Shown piece by piece: positions 1 through 7,466 of a stretch of 44,483 nucleotides of DNA. Location of the stretch: contig JADFPD010000005.1 of assembly GCA_022562475.1 (NCBI GenBank), forward strand, positions 1 to 44,483, read 5' to 3'. A model generated the notes under the pieces. The model searched no databases and had not been told where the DNA came from. It saw only the letters and a program-made list of their open reading frames with translations. The position numbers and the translations under genes are program-made. Position 1 is the stretch's first letter; each line of letters starts with the position of its first letter. The stretch is from Chloroflexota bacterium (GTDB taxonomy: Bacteria; Chloroflexota; Dehalococcoidia; Lucifugimonadales; UBA3495).

Positions 1-199
1 CCAGCACCAGCGGCCCCCAGGAGCCCAGGTAGTCGATGTATTCGTTGCCGTCCACGTCCCAGACCCGCGCTCCCTGGCCGCGGGCGATGAAAGGCGGGGT
101 GCCGCCCACGGCCTTGAAGGACCGGACCGGGCTGTTAACACCCCCGGGGATGTATTTCTGGGCCTCGGCGAATAGTGCTTCCGACTTGCTAAGTTGCAT
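1..199 (-). CDS. hemL: glutamate-1-semialdehyde 2,1-aminomutase, N-terminal part
   Basis: This is the first 66 or so codons of the PLP enzyme that converts glutamate-1-semialdehyde to 5-aminolevulinate in the C5 pathway. The gene runs off the left edge, so the catalytic lysine lies outside the window. The visible N-terminus has the family opening: [20 protein letters not shown], then a [10 protein letters not shown] segment, then [16 protein letters not shown]. The ATG at 197-199 is preceded by an AGGA ribosome site. It is the most downstream visible member of the minus-strand tetrapyrrole operon, separated from hemB by the toxin/antitoxin-like insertion. Identification is secure; only the extent is limited. 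Confidence 0.95.
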   Translation of the reverse strand, partial: MQLSKSEALFAEAQKYIPGGVNSPVRSFKAVGGTPPFIARGQGARVWDVDGNEYIDYLGSWGPLVL

Positions 200-234
200 G
201 TTTGTTCCTGATTTAAGTTGGCTAATTGACATCC

Positions 235-529
235 CTAGAAAAGGTCGCGGACTCTGCGGTAGGTGCGTTCGGAGCGGCGGCGGATACCTCCGATGTCAAC
301 TCGGCGCATTTCGTCGTCAATCTGGTACAGGACTCGGAACCGCCCAACGCGGAGTCTGAAAATATTTCCATCTACTTGCACCGCGCCCGCTGGGCGGCGG
401 AGTTTCGGCCAAAGCCTCAATGGCACCAAGGATCCTGGGGAAATCATTCGCGGGTATTGAGTTTAGCTCTCTCTGCACCCGGCGGCTGAGCAACCGGACT
501 TCGTAAGGTGGATTATCTGCCTCGCTCAT
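235..529 (-). pseudogene. RelE/ParE-family toxin, frameshifted
   Basis: This is a short RelE/ParE-type toxin (ribosome-dependent mRNase or gyrase poison fold) in two frames. Codons 1-48 from the ATG at 529 give YEVRLLSRRVQRELNSIPA and ILGAIEALAETPPPSG. The rest of the family pattern (DGNIFRLRVGRFRVLYQIDD and the basic [15 protein letters not shown] tail) continues in the +1 frame from about 385. The two halves join into a normal toxin of about 97 residues if one base is skipped in the G/C-rich stretch near 380-386. As written, the first frame ends in an unrelated tail. The start overlaps the upstream gene by 17 nt, as in coupled TA operons. It may be a dead toxin, a programmed +1 frameshift or a sequencing error. 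Confidence 0.75.
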
Positions 530-1103
530 AGTCCTTCAGACTGATGGCTTCGTCGCCGCTTTCCTCGGCCTCCCGCACCGTGAGCACGTCTTCTAGGTCC
601 TCTGGAGATTCCATCAGCCCTTCGAACCTTGGGAATTCTACGATCAATTCCCAGCGGTCACGAAATCCGCAGAGCAGATCCTTTAGCGGTATTCCATATT
701 TTCTGATCCCGCTGTCTAGGTCCAAATCTCGAGGAGAGCCTTTGGGCGGGGTACTGGCATATTTGTCGAAGATGATGGACGGAAATATCCAAGCGCACTT
801 CGGGTCCCCTTTTTCAAATTCAACTCCGATGATAAGGAAATTTTTGCGAGGTATAACGTGGCCCATCTGAAACCAGCGCGGGTATTTGCCACCGGTGCTC
901 CCGGCAGCCTTCACCTGAATCTCAATGACGGCGCCCTCAGCCGTCCGGACGAGCGCATCAACCCCTTCGTCAACCAGAGGAACATAAGAGACTGCGCCGC
1001 GTTTCAGCAGTTCGCCGAACACGTACAATTCTCCCCGTTCCCCAGCAATCTGTTTGTCCACCGTACCGCTACTCACCGGACTTACTCTATCTCCCTCAGC
1101 CAC
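513..1103 (-). CDS. PD-(D/E)XK nuclease-like protein with antitoxin-like C-terminal tail
   Basis: Unusual protein of 196 residues. Residues 20-70 look like a PD-(D/E)XK nuclease core: GERGELYVFGELLKRG, then an acidic residue in VDEGVDALV, then the E-x-x-x-K strand EIQVKAAG. The last 40 or so residues (EGLMESPEDLEDVLTVREAE, then ISLKDYERGR) resemble the toxin-binding tail of Phd/RelB-type antitoxins. Its stop overlaps the start of the RelE/ParE-like toxin by 17 nt, the usual antitoxin-first arrangement. The GTG start at 1103 overlaps the end of hemB by 22 nt; GTG at 1076 is a possible alternative. The nuclease fold and the antitoxin role are both pattern-based inferences. It interrupts the heme operon between hemB and hemL, so it was probably inserted. 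Confidence 0.65.
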   Translation of the reverse strand: MAEGDRVSPVSSGTVDKQIAGERGELYVFGELLKRGAVSYVPLVDEGVDALVRTAEGAVIEIQVKAAGSTGGKYPRWFQMGHVIPRKNFLIIGVEFEKGDPKCAWIFPSIIFDKYASTPPKGSPRDLDLDSGIRKYGIPLKDLLCGFRDRWELIVEFPRFEGLMESPEDLEDVLTVREAEESGDEAISLKDYERGR

Positions 1104-2065
1104 CGCGCCACTTCCTTGGCGTGGTAGGTGAGGATGGTGTCGGCGCCGGCCCGTTTGATCGAGGTCAGTATCTCCATGGTCACCGTCTTCTCGTCGATCC
1201 AGCCCTGTTGGGCGGCGGCTTTCACCATGGCGAACTCGCCGCTGACGTTGTAGGCGGCCAGAGGAAGGTCGAACCGGTCCTTGGCCTGCCGTATGACGTC
1301 AAGGTAAGCCAGGGCGGGTTTCACCATCACGATGTCGGCGCCCTCCGCGATGTCGGCTTCGATCTCGCGCATGGCCATGCGGGCGTTGGCCGGGTCCATC
1401 TGGTAGCTCTTCCGGTCGCCGAATTGGGGCGTGGAACCGGCGGCCACCCGGAAGGGCCCGTAGAAACCGGACGAGTACTTGGCCGCGTAGCCCATGATGG
1501 GAGTGTCGTCGTAGCCGTGGTCGTTCAGCGCCTGGCGGATGGCCCAGACCTGGCCGTCCATCATGGCCGACGGTGCGGGAAGGTCGGCCCCGGCCTGCAC
1601 GTGGGAAACGGCGGTCTTGCCCAGAAGCTCTAGGGTCTGGTCGTTGTCGATCTTGCCGTCGGCGATGACGCCGCAGTGGCCGTGGTCGGTGTACTCGCAC
1701 ATGCAGACGTCGGTGACCACCATCATATCCGGATGGTTCTTCTTGATCATGCGCACCGCTTCTTGAACGATGCCTTCGGGGTCGTAGCCCTCGGCGCCCA
1801 GGGGGTCTTTCTCGGCGGGCAGTCCGAACAGTAACACCGAAGGGATGCCCAACTCGGCGGCCTCGCCGACCTCCTCGGACAGCACGTCCAAGGACATCTG
1901 GAACTGGCCGGGCATGGGCTCGATGGCCTCTTTGACGCCCTGCCCGTGGGCCACGAACAGAGGATAGATGAACTCTTTCACGGACAGCCGGGTCTCCCGG
2001 GCCATATTGCGGATGGGACCGCTGCCGCGCAGGCGGCGCAACCGTGAGTCAGGGAAGCTGGTCAT
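1082..2065 (-). CDS. hemB: porphobilinogen synthase (delta-aminolevulinic acid dehydratase)
   Basis: Condenses two 5-aminolevulinate molecules to porphobilinogen in the cytoplasm. The product of 327 residues has normal family length. The zinc-site cysteines lie in DVCMCEYTDHGHCG (C121, C123, C131). The two active-site lysines lie in GYAAKYSS (K196) and MVKPALAY (K249). The C-terminal ILTYHAKEVARWL is also typical. The ATG at 2065 has an AGGAGAAAAGGA ribosome site. It lies 20 nt downstream of the cobA-hemD fusion in the same operon. A loop reads APSAMMDG, a tolerated family variant. The cysteine pattern predicts a zinc-dependent type. Confidence 0.97.
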   Translation of the reverse strand: MTSFPDSRLRRLRGSGPIRNMARETRLSVKEFIYPLFVAHGQGVKEAIEPMPGQFQMSLDVLSEEVGEAAELGIPSVLLFGLPAEKDPLGAEGYDPEGIVQEAVRMIKKNHPDMMVVTDVCMCEYTDHGHCGVIADGKIDNDQTLELLGKTAVSHVQAGADLPAPSAMMDGQVWAIRQALNDHGYDDTPIMGYAAKYSSGFYGPFRVAAGSTPQFGDRKSYQMDPANARMAMREIEADIAEGADIVMVKPALAYLDVIRQAKDRFDLPLAAYNVSGEFAMVKAAAQQGWIDEKTVTMEILTSIKRAGADTILTYHAKEVARWLREIE

Positions 2066-2085
2066 GACGTCCTTTTCTCCTAAAC

Positions 2086-3612
2086 CTACTTGCGGGAAAG
2101 CTCGCCGGAGGCGAAATGTTCGGTCAGCGCGTCCACCAGGCCCTCGACCGTGTGTTCCGGCGCCTCGAGGTCCACCCGCAAGCCCAACTCGCGGGCAGTT
2201 GCAGCGGTCACCGGGCCGATACAGGCGATGAAACTGGCGTCCAGGGCCGTGCGGTCTCCGTCCAGCATGTCCACCAGATTACGCACGGTTGAGGAACTGG
2301 TAAAGGTTACGACATCGACGCCGTCAAGAAAAGCTTTCTTGGCCAGGTCGCTTACGCCTTCGACCGGCACGTTCCGGTAGGCAGCCAGGCGGTTGACATT
2401 GGCGCCCATCACCGTGAGACCCTTTTCCAGTTCATCGCGGCCGATGTCGGCAGCGGGGAGCAACACCGAAATACCTTTCCATTCCCGGCCGGATAGTTCT
2501 TTGAGGACCGTTTCGGAAACCGGACGGCTGGGCACGAAGTCGGCGGTGATGCCCCGGCGGGCCAAGGCTTGGGCGGTGGCGGGACCGATGGCTCCAACAA
2601 TCCTTCCAGCCAGGGCCCGGGCGTCCTTGCCCTGGAGTTCCAACCGCTCGAATACCGACTCGACGGCGTTGGCGCTGGCGAAGATCACCCAAACGTATTC
2701 GGTCAACTTATCTAACGTAGCGTCCAGATCGGAGAAGTCCTCCAAGGGGCCGATCTGGATGGTGGGAAGCTCCACGGCGTTGGCTCCGGCCTGTTCCAGC
2801 AGGCTGCACAACCGGGACGCCTGGGAGCGGGAACGGGTGACTAACACGCGCTTGCCGGAAAGGGGACGGTTATCGAACCAGGCCAGTTCTTCCCTGAGGT
2901 TGACCACTTCGCCGATGACCGTGACCACCGGTGGGGTCAGACCCGCTTCTCGGCCCTTTTCGAGGATGTTTGCGATGTTGCCGGTGACGGTCTGTTGGCT
3001 GCTCCAGGTGCCCCACTGCACCAGGGCCGCCGGCGTGCTGGAAGGGAGTCCCTCATTCTGCAGGGTTCCCAGGATCTTTTCCAAGGATGCCCAGCCCATG
3101 AGCACCACCAGCGTGCCGCCGTTCTTGGCCAGGATTTCCCAGGGGACAGAGGATTCGGCCTTGGACGGGTCCTCGCTCCCGCTGACCACCGTGAAGGTAG
3201 TCGAGATGCCGCGGTGGGTCAGGGGTATGCCGGCGTAGGCCGGTCCGGCGATGGCTGAGGTCACGCCCGGGACAATTTCAAATCGCAGTCCGTTGGCCTT
3301 TAGTTCCAGCGCTTCCTCGCCGCCACGGCCAAAGACAAAGGGGTCGCCGCCCTTCAGCCGCACAACGGTGAGTCCCAGGGACGCCTTGTCCACCAGGAGT
3401 TGGTTGATCTCGGGCTGGGTCATTTGCTGACGGCCCCTGGCTTTGCCCACGAAGATGCGCTCGGCGCTTTCGGGGACGGCCTGCAACAGCACGGGGTCCA
3501 CCAGGCGGTCGTAGACGACCACTTGGGCCTGCTCCAACGCCTGCATTCCCTTAACCGTGATTAGTCCGGGGTCGCCGGGTCCAGCGCCCACCAGATAGAC
3601 TTTGCCGGTCAA
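2086..3612 (-). CDS. cobA-hemD: fused uroporphyrinogen-III C-methyltransferase / uroporphyrinogen-III synthase
   Basis: Bifunctional protein of 508 residues. The N-terminal half is a SUMT methyltransferase that makes precorrin-2 from uroporphyrinogen III using SAM: GAGPGDPGLITVKG near residue 9, then VVRLKGGDPFVFGRGGEE and GVTSAIAGPAYAGIPLTHRG. From about residue 255 the protein is a HemD-type synthase that closes hydroxymethylbilane to uroporphyrinogen III: KRVLVTRSRSQASRL, FASANAVESVFERL and VVTFTSSSTVRNLVD. The start is TTG at 3612; no better ATG exists in frame. The fusion produces and immediately methylates uroporphyrinogen III, steering flux to the siroheme branch. It sits between hemC (49 nt upstream) and hemB. 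Such fusions are known in clostridia and other bacteria. Confidence 0.95.
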   Translation of the reverse strand: MTGKVYLVGAGPGDPGLITVKGMQALEQAQVVVYDRLVDPVLLQAVPESAERIFVGKARGRQQMTQPEINQLLVDKASLGLTVVRLKGGDPFVFGRGGEEALELKANGLRFEIVPGVTSAIAGPAYAGIPLTHRGISTTFTVVSGSEDPSKAESSVPWEILAKNGGTLVVLMGWASLEKILGTLQNEGLPSSTPAALVQWGTWSSQQTVTGNIANILEKGREAGLTPPVVTVIGEVVNLREELAWFDNRPLSGKRVLVTRSRSQASRLCSLLEQAGANAVELPTIQIGPLEDFSDLDATLDKLTEYVWVIFASANAVESVFERLELQGKDARALAGRIVGAIGPATAQALARRGITADFVPSRPVSETVLKELSGREWKGISVLLPAADIGRDELEKGLTVMGANVNRLAAYRNVPVEGVSDLAKKAFLDGVDVVTFTSSSTVRNLVDMLDGDRTALDASFIACIGPVTAATARELGLRVDLEAPEHTVEGLVDALTEHFASGELSRK

Positions 3613-3661
3613 TTGTTCATCTCTTGATTCTGCGAATTAGGGACCCGTCTGTTGGGCCGGA

Positions 3662-4633
3662 TTATTCCGCCTGGTTAGCCCTGGCGGCGGCCACCAGATC
3701 GGCGCCGCCCCGTTCCACCAGGGCGAGGAAGGCGTCGTTGGCCAGTTGCAGCGGGTCCCGTTTCAGGCCTTGAATCTTGGTGGTGAAGCTCTTTTCACCG
3801 TCCACGGTGCTCATGTAGATGGTCATGACCATGTTGTCTTCAACGCACCGGGCATAGGCGCCCACCGGCATGCTGCAGCCGCCGCCCAATCTCGCTAGAA
3901 AACCCCGTTCGGCGGTGGCTTCGTACCGCGTGTTCGCGTCGTCGATGGCCCTTAGCAACTCCAACATCCGGTAGTCGTCGGCCCGCACCTCCACCGCCAG
4001 GATGCCCTGTCCGGGCGGGGGCACGAACTGAGCGGTGGAAAGGTACTCGGAGACCTGGTCTTGCAGTCCCAGCCGGACCATCCCGGCGGCGGCCAGGATG
4101 ACCCCGTCGGCCTCATCGCCCTGGGCCTTTCGCAGCCGGGTCTCCACGTTGCCCCGGATGGGCACCACCTCTACCTGTGGGGCGTATTTCTTCAACTGGG
4201 CGGCGCGGCGAGGGCTGCTGGTGCCGATCTTGGCGCCCTGGGGAAGCCCATCAAGGGGGCAGCCGAACCGGTTTACCAGCACGTCCCGCGGGTCTTCTCG
4301 CGACAACAAAGCTCCCAGCACCAGACCGTCGGCCAACTGGGTGGGCATGTCCTTGAGGCTGTGCACGGCGATGTCCAGCTTGCCGTCCAGAAGCTCCTGT
4401 TCCAGTTCCTTGACGAAGATGCCGAGCCCCATGCCTGCCAGACTGGAGGTCTGGTCCTCGTCGCCCCTGGTCCGGACGGTGTCTACCTCGAAATTCAGGG
4501 CAGGGCTGTTGGCTTTCAGCCGGCCGATCACAACATGGTCTTGGATCAAGGCCAGGGCGCTGCCGCGGCTCCCTACCTTGATGGCCGGGATGCCCGAATC
4601 GGTTGAACTTTCCTCTGCGTCGCTGGGAGGCAA
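3662..4633 (-). CDS. hemC: hydroxymethylbilane synthase (porphobilinogen deaminase)
   Basis: Polymerises four porphobilinogen units to hydroxymethylbilane. Family landmarks are KVGSRGSALALIQ at the N-terminus, DIAVHSLKDMPT with the catalytic aspartate, GTSSPRRAAQLK, the VEVRADD region and GGGCSMPVGAYA carrying the dipyrromethane-cofactor cysteine. The frame stays open back to 4795, but that would overlap the upstream gene by 158 nt. The start chosen is TTG at 4633, four nt after the preceding stop, with a GGGGG ribosome site nine nt upstream. This gives 323 residues, near the normal size. It is translationally close to the precorrin-2 dehydrogenase gene and precedes cobA-hemD. Confidence 0.94.
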   Translation of the reverse strand: MPPSDAEESSTDSGIPAIKVGSRGSALALIQDHVVIGRLKANSPALNFEVDTVRTRGDEDQTSSLAGMGLGIFVKELEQELLDGKLDIAVHSLKDMPTQLADGLVLGALLSREDPRDVLVNRFGCPLDGLPQGAKIGTSSPRRAAQLKKYAPQVEVVPIRGNVETRLRKAQGDEADGVILAAAGMVRLGLQDQVSEYLSTAQFVPPPGQGILAVEVRADDYRMLELLRAIDDANTRYEATAERGFLARLGGGCSMPVGAYARCVEDNMVMTIYMSTVDGEKSFTTKIQGLKRDPLQLANDAFLALVERGGADLVAAARANQAE

Positions 4634-4637
4634 GCGG

Positions 4638-5405
4638 TTAATCCCCCGCTGTTTGGGCCATGCGGTCTTGGTTTCGTTGGGGAGCGGTGGAATCAGACGA
4701 ACCCTGGCTGCTGAGGCCCCTGATCTGGCATCCGCCGGAAACGCATTCGGCGATGTTGGAGCACTTTCCGTTGGAGTCCTTGCCCAACAGGCCATTCATC
4801 AGGAGCGCAACGGCTTCCTCCTCCCGGCCCGACTTGACCAGGCTGAGAAGATCCGGGGTCATGCAGCATTGCCACCGTTGTGGGTCGACTGCGACCCCTT
4901 TGTGCTTGATGATTTGGCGGGCTTTGGAGAGCACGCTGGTGGCCTCGGTCCAGTCCAGGTCCGGGGAGGCGGCAAGGGTCTCCCGCAGCTTGCGGGCCAA
5001 GGCCGGGCTGGCGCCGCCGGTGGAGATGGCGATGGTCACCGGACCGCGTTCCACGATGGAAGGCGCGATGAACGAGCAGCGGGGCATGTCGTCCACGGCA
5101 TTGAGCAGAATGCCCAGTCGCTCGGCCTCTTCGAAGATCTCTTGGTTGACCACCAGGTCGTTGGTCGCCGCGATGGCCAAGAACGCACCCTGCAGGTCGC
5201 CGGCCCGGTATTTGCGCGAGTCCAACTCAAGGGCGCCACGCTCCGCCAGGCTACGGATCGCCTGGGTTGCGTCGGGGCTGATCACGACGATCTTAGCGCC
5301 CGAATCGAGGAGCCTCGTGATCTTGCCCTCGGCGACCTGGCCGCCGCCGATGATCACGCACCGGCGTCCGGTCAGGTTCAGGAAAACGGGATAAAAAGTT
5401 GTCAT
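4638..5405 (-). CDS. sirC: precorrin-2 dehydrogenase (siroheme synthase N-terminal domain family)
   Basis: NAD-dependent oxidation of precorrin-2 to sirohydrochlorin; Met8p/CysG-type members also insert iron. The N-terminal Rossmann motif FLNLTGRRCVIIGGGQVAEG is clear, followed by ERGALELDSRKYRAGDLQGA, LAIAATNDLVVNQ, NAVDDMPRCSFIAPSIVERG and the STGGASPALARKLRE helix of the family. The C-terminal 90 residues contain scattered cysteines (QCCMTPD, SNGKCSNIAECVSGGC) that are not usual for the minimal enzyme. They might bind metal or assist ferrochelation; that is only a guess. The length is 255 residues. The ATG at 5405 follows the siroheme decarboxylase gene by 49 nt. The symbol marks the activity; the protein could equally be called a CysG-N/Met8 homologue. 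Confidence 0.9.
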   Translation of the reverse strand: MTTFYPVFLNLTGRRCVIIGGGQVAEGKITRLLDSGAKIVVISPDATQAIRSLAERGALELDSRKYRAGDLQGAFLAIAATNDLVVNQEIFEEAERLGILLNAVDDMPRCSFIAPSIVERGPVTIAISTGGASPALARKLRETLAASPDLDWTEATSVLSKARQIIKHKGVAVDPQRWQCCMTPDLLSLVKSGREEEAVALLMNGLLGKDSNGKCSNIAECVSGGCQIRGLSSQGSSDSTAPQRNQDRMAQTAGD

Positions 5406-5454
5406 ACGCTCTCTATATGTTTAGACATGACGGGCATGGCGCCCTGGCCTGGTT

Positions 5455-6531
5455 TTAAGCCGTTATCACAGCGTCTGGTTTCTCGGTTTCCAGGTAGTTG
5501 TCGTAGTCGGGCACGAAGTACCGGACCCGGGTCTTCTTGTATTCTCTGGTGCTGTACAACACCAGGCGTTCGCTTATCCCCGTGGCTTCGCTGATCTCAT
5601 TGTTGATCTCTTCGCAGCCTTTGGGAGTGGTCGCATGGACCATGGTGAAGTGGGTGTATGGCCAGTCGGGGAACGTCGGGCGCTCGTAACAATGGGTAAC
5701 GGCGTCGTGGGCCGCCATGATCAAACCAACTTCCTCGGCCCGCTCTTCAGGCACTTTCCAGACGATCATGGCGTTGGCCTTGAAGCCCGATCGGCGGTGG
5801 TGCAGCACCGCGCTGAAGCGCCGCATGATGCGCCGGTCTTGGAAGTCTTTGGCCAATGCAAACAGTTCATCGGTGGACATGCCCAACTGCTGGGCGATCT
5901 TGTCGTAGGGACGGGGGACCAGTTCCAAGTCCTCCTGCATTCCGCGGATCGCGTCCTTCTCGGAATCGGTGATCGGCACTGCAATGTTCCAAGATTCGGC
6001 GGCTGCTTTGTCGGCGGCTGCTTTGGTCTCGCTCGATTTAACATTGTCGGGGCTAAAATTGAATGAAGAGCCCTTCTTCTTGACCATGTCGAAGTTGACC
6101 CCAATCTTGAAGAACCGTTTGGTGGGCATTATCCGCTGTTCCAGGGCCCCGGTCTTGCGGGCCATGTATTTGGCGGTTGCTTCCAGGTCGTGTTCCGGAG
6201 GCACCGCCAAGGTGAACCACAGGTTGTAGTAGGAGCCTTCCCGGGCGTAATTGTGGCTGACGCCAGGGTGTTTATTGATCTCCATGGCGGCCTTGTGCAA
6301 CTGGTCCGGCTCGTAAGCCATGGCCACCAGGGTGGTCTTGAAACCCAGACGGCGTGTGTCGAATATGGCGCTTATCTGGCGCAGGACATTGGTCCGTTTA
6401 AGCTCAGTCAAACGGTCAAGGACTTCCTTTTCACTGATCCCAACCTCTTCGCCGAGTTGCTGGAAGGGCTGGTCGACCATGGGGAAGGGGGATTGAATCA
6501 AATTCAGTAGCTTGCGGTCGGTCATATCCAT
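5455..6531 (-). CDS. ahbAB: fused siroheme decarboxylase (AhbA/AhbB, NirD/L family)
   Basis: Decarboxylates siroheme to 12,18-didecarboxysiroheme, the entry to the alternative (Ahb) heme route or to heme d1. The 358-residue protein holds two Lrp/AsnC-like halves. Residues 1-150 have an HTH-like start (LLNLIQSPFPMVDQPFQQLG) and the motif VSHNYAREGSYYNLWFTL (91-108). Residues 185-345 have VTHCYERPTFPDWPYTHFTM (278-297). They are joined by a hydrophilic Lys/Ala/Ser linker (about 150-182). In sulfate reducers AhbA and AhbB are separate subunits; here they are one chain. A GGAGG site precedes the ATG at 6531. It is the first gene of the tetrapyrrole operon. AhbC and AhbD are not in this window, so whether heme or heme d1 is the end product is not shown. 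Confidence 0.92.
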   Translation of the reverse strand: MDMTDRKLLNLIQSPFPMVDQPFQQLGEEVGISEKEVLDRLTELKRTNVLRQISAIFDTRRLGFKTTLVAMAYEPDQLHKAAMEINKHPGVSHNYAREGSYYNLWFTLAVPPEHDLEATAKYMARKTGALEQRIMPTKRFFKIGVNFDMVKKKGSSFNFSPDNVKSSETKAAADKAAAESWNIAVPITDSEKDAIRGMQEDLELVPRPYDKIAQQLGMSTDELFALAKDFQDRRIMRRFSAVLHHRRSGFKANAMIVWKVPEERAEEVGLIMAAHDAVTHCYERPTFPDWPYTHFTMVHATTPKGCEEINNEISEATGISERLVLYSTREYKKTRVRYFVPDYDNYLETEKPDAVITA

Positions 6532-6614
6532 GCTGTCTGCGGTTCCTCCAGCGCAAAATTAGTGGCTTATGGGGTGTCGAAGGGCTACGCGCGCCCTATA
6601 TTATTCGTTTGGGG

Positions 6615-7256
6615 CTACTTTTTGGATTCGGCCAATGCTTTTTTGCCTATGTCTTCATACGAGTCGGCCAGGCCTATCAGCACCCGGTCCGCCGCTTCGA
6701 TGATCCGGCTCCACGTGCTGGGGTTTGTTGAGTCCAGGACCATCGTCCTGAAGAAAACGAAGGCTTCTAGGGTGTCTTTCAGCGTTACGCCGCGTTCGGA
6801 CATCTCGGTGCCGTACTCCCGGCCCAACAGGTGGGCCTCCTCCAGCGATTCCTGCCGGCGGCGCCGGGGCCCCGATTCCTGCAATAGCAGGGTTAGGAGG
6901 CGGCGTCCGAAGAGCCGCATCCGGACCTTGCCCCCCTCCTCGATACTCTGATACCAGGACTGCTGTAGCACATCGTTACGGCCGAGGCTTCGGCGTATCT
7001 TACGCAGGGCCGAATCTTCGATGGCGTCTCCCCGGCTTTGTTCTTGGGCCTGTTCGGGGGCATTGGCAAAGGATTCTACGTCGTCGCGGAGGAACCGGCG
7101 GTGACCGCCAGGGGTGCGGTAGACCCGCAAGTAGCCGTTGTCGGCCCACTGCCTCAGGGTTGTGTTGCTGACCTGGAGGAGCCGGCAGGCATCCCGAAGG
7201 GAGAGCCATTGGGATTTTTCGGTTATTCGGCTTTCGTTAGTCTGGATTTCTACCAT
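6615..7256 (-). CDS. MerR/excisionase-type HTH regulator with helical C-terminal domain
   Basis: Protein of 213 residues. Residues 16-65 form a MerR/BldC-like winged HTH: WLSLRDACRLLQVSNTTLRQ, WADNGYLRVYRT, PGGHRRFLRDDVESF. A short charged linker follows, then an all-helical domain of about 120 residues with LGREYGTEMSERGVTLKDTL and AFVFFRTMVLDS. That pattern resembles the N-terminal sensory helices found before RsbR- or kinase-type output modules; the ligand is unknown. It lies 83 nt upstream of the siroheme decarboxylase gene in the same direction and may regulate the tetrapyrrole operon in response to heme or redox state, but only its position supports this. The opposite side is a divergent promoter region shared with pcm. 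Confidence 0.75.
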   Translation of the reverse strand: MVEIQTNESRITEKSQWLSLRDACRLLQVSNTTLRQWADNGYLRVYRTPGGHRRFLRDDVESFANAPEQAQEQSRGDAIEDSALRKIRRSLGRNDVLQQSWYQSIEEGGKVRMRLFGRRLLTLLLQESGPRRRRQESLEEAHLLGREYGTEMSERGVTLKDTLEAFVFFRTMVLDSTNPSTWSRIIEAADRVLIGLADSYEDIGKKALAESKK

Positions 7257-7343
7257 TTTTATCGGTCCCGTGCGGTTTTCCTGCTGGTTTTAGCCCGGAA
7301 AATCTATAAAAATCTCCAAGAAACTGTGCACCCTGCTCCACAA

Positions 7344-7440
7344 CTAACTCAAGTTAGCATACGGGTTTGCCGCAGTCAACAACTCCGGCAAGAAGCCGGA
7401 GAAACGCCGCGTCTACGCCTGGGTTCCTTGTTGTTGACTG
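7344..7440. repeat. nested inverted repeats in the divergent regulator/pcm promoter region
   Basis: The 210-nt gap between the HTH regulator and pcm contains three palindromic elements. CTAACT-CA-AGTTAG lies at 7344-7357. A perfect 11-bp inverted repeat has arms CAGTCAACAAC at 7373-7383 and GTTGTTGACTG at 7430-7440. Between the arms is a hairpin, CTCCGGC-aagaa-GCCGGAG, at 7383-7401. They may be operators for the divergent regulator or a structured leader; no binding protein can be assigned from sequence. Confidence 0.5.
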
Positions 7441-7450
7441 AGTTATGTAA

Positions 7451-7459
7451 TGTTATATT
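7451..7459 (+). promoter_or_regulatory. extended -10 promoter of pcm, probable leaderless transcript
   Basis: TGTTATATT is an extended -10 element (TGn followed by TATATT). The ATG of pcm begins seven nt after it, so the transcript would start at or next to the start codon. No ribosome site is visible. A TTGACT at 7434-7439 is too close to serve as a standard -35. Confidence 0.5.
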
Positions 7460-7466
7460 TGAGTTG

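Noticed and set aside
4035-5594. Plus-strand open frame of 519 codons across hemC and the precorrin-2 dehydrogenase gene
   Set aside because: Antisense to two clear tetrapyrrole genes and without recognisable domains.
7038-7466. Upstream extension of the pcm frame
   Set aside because: It overlaps the HTH regulator antisense and reads no conserved residues; the family starts at 7467.
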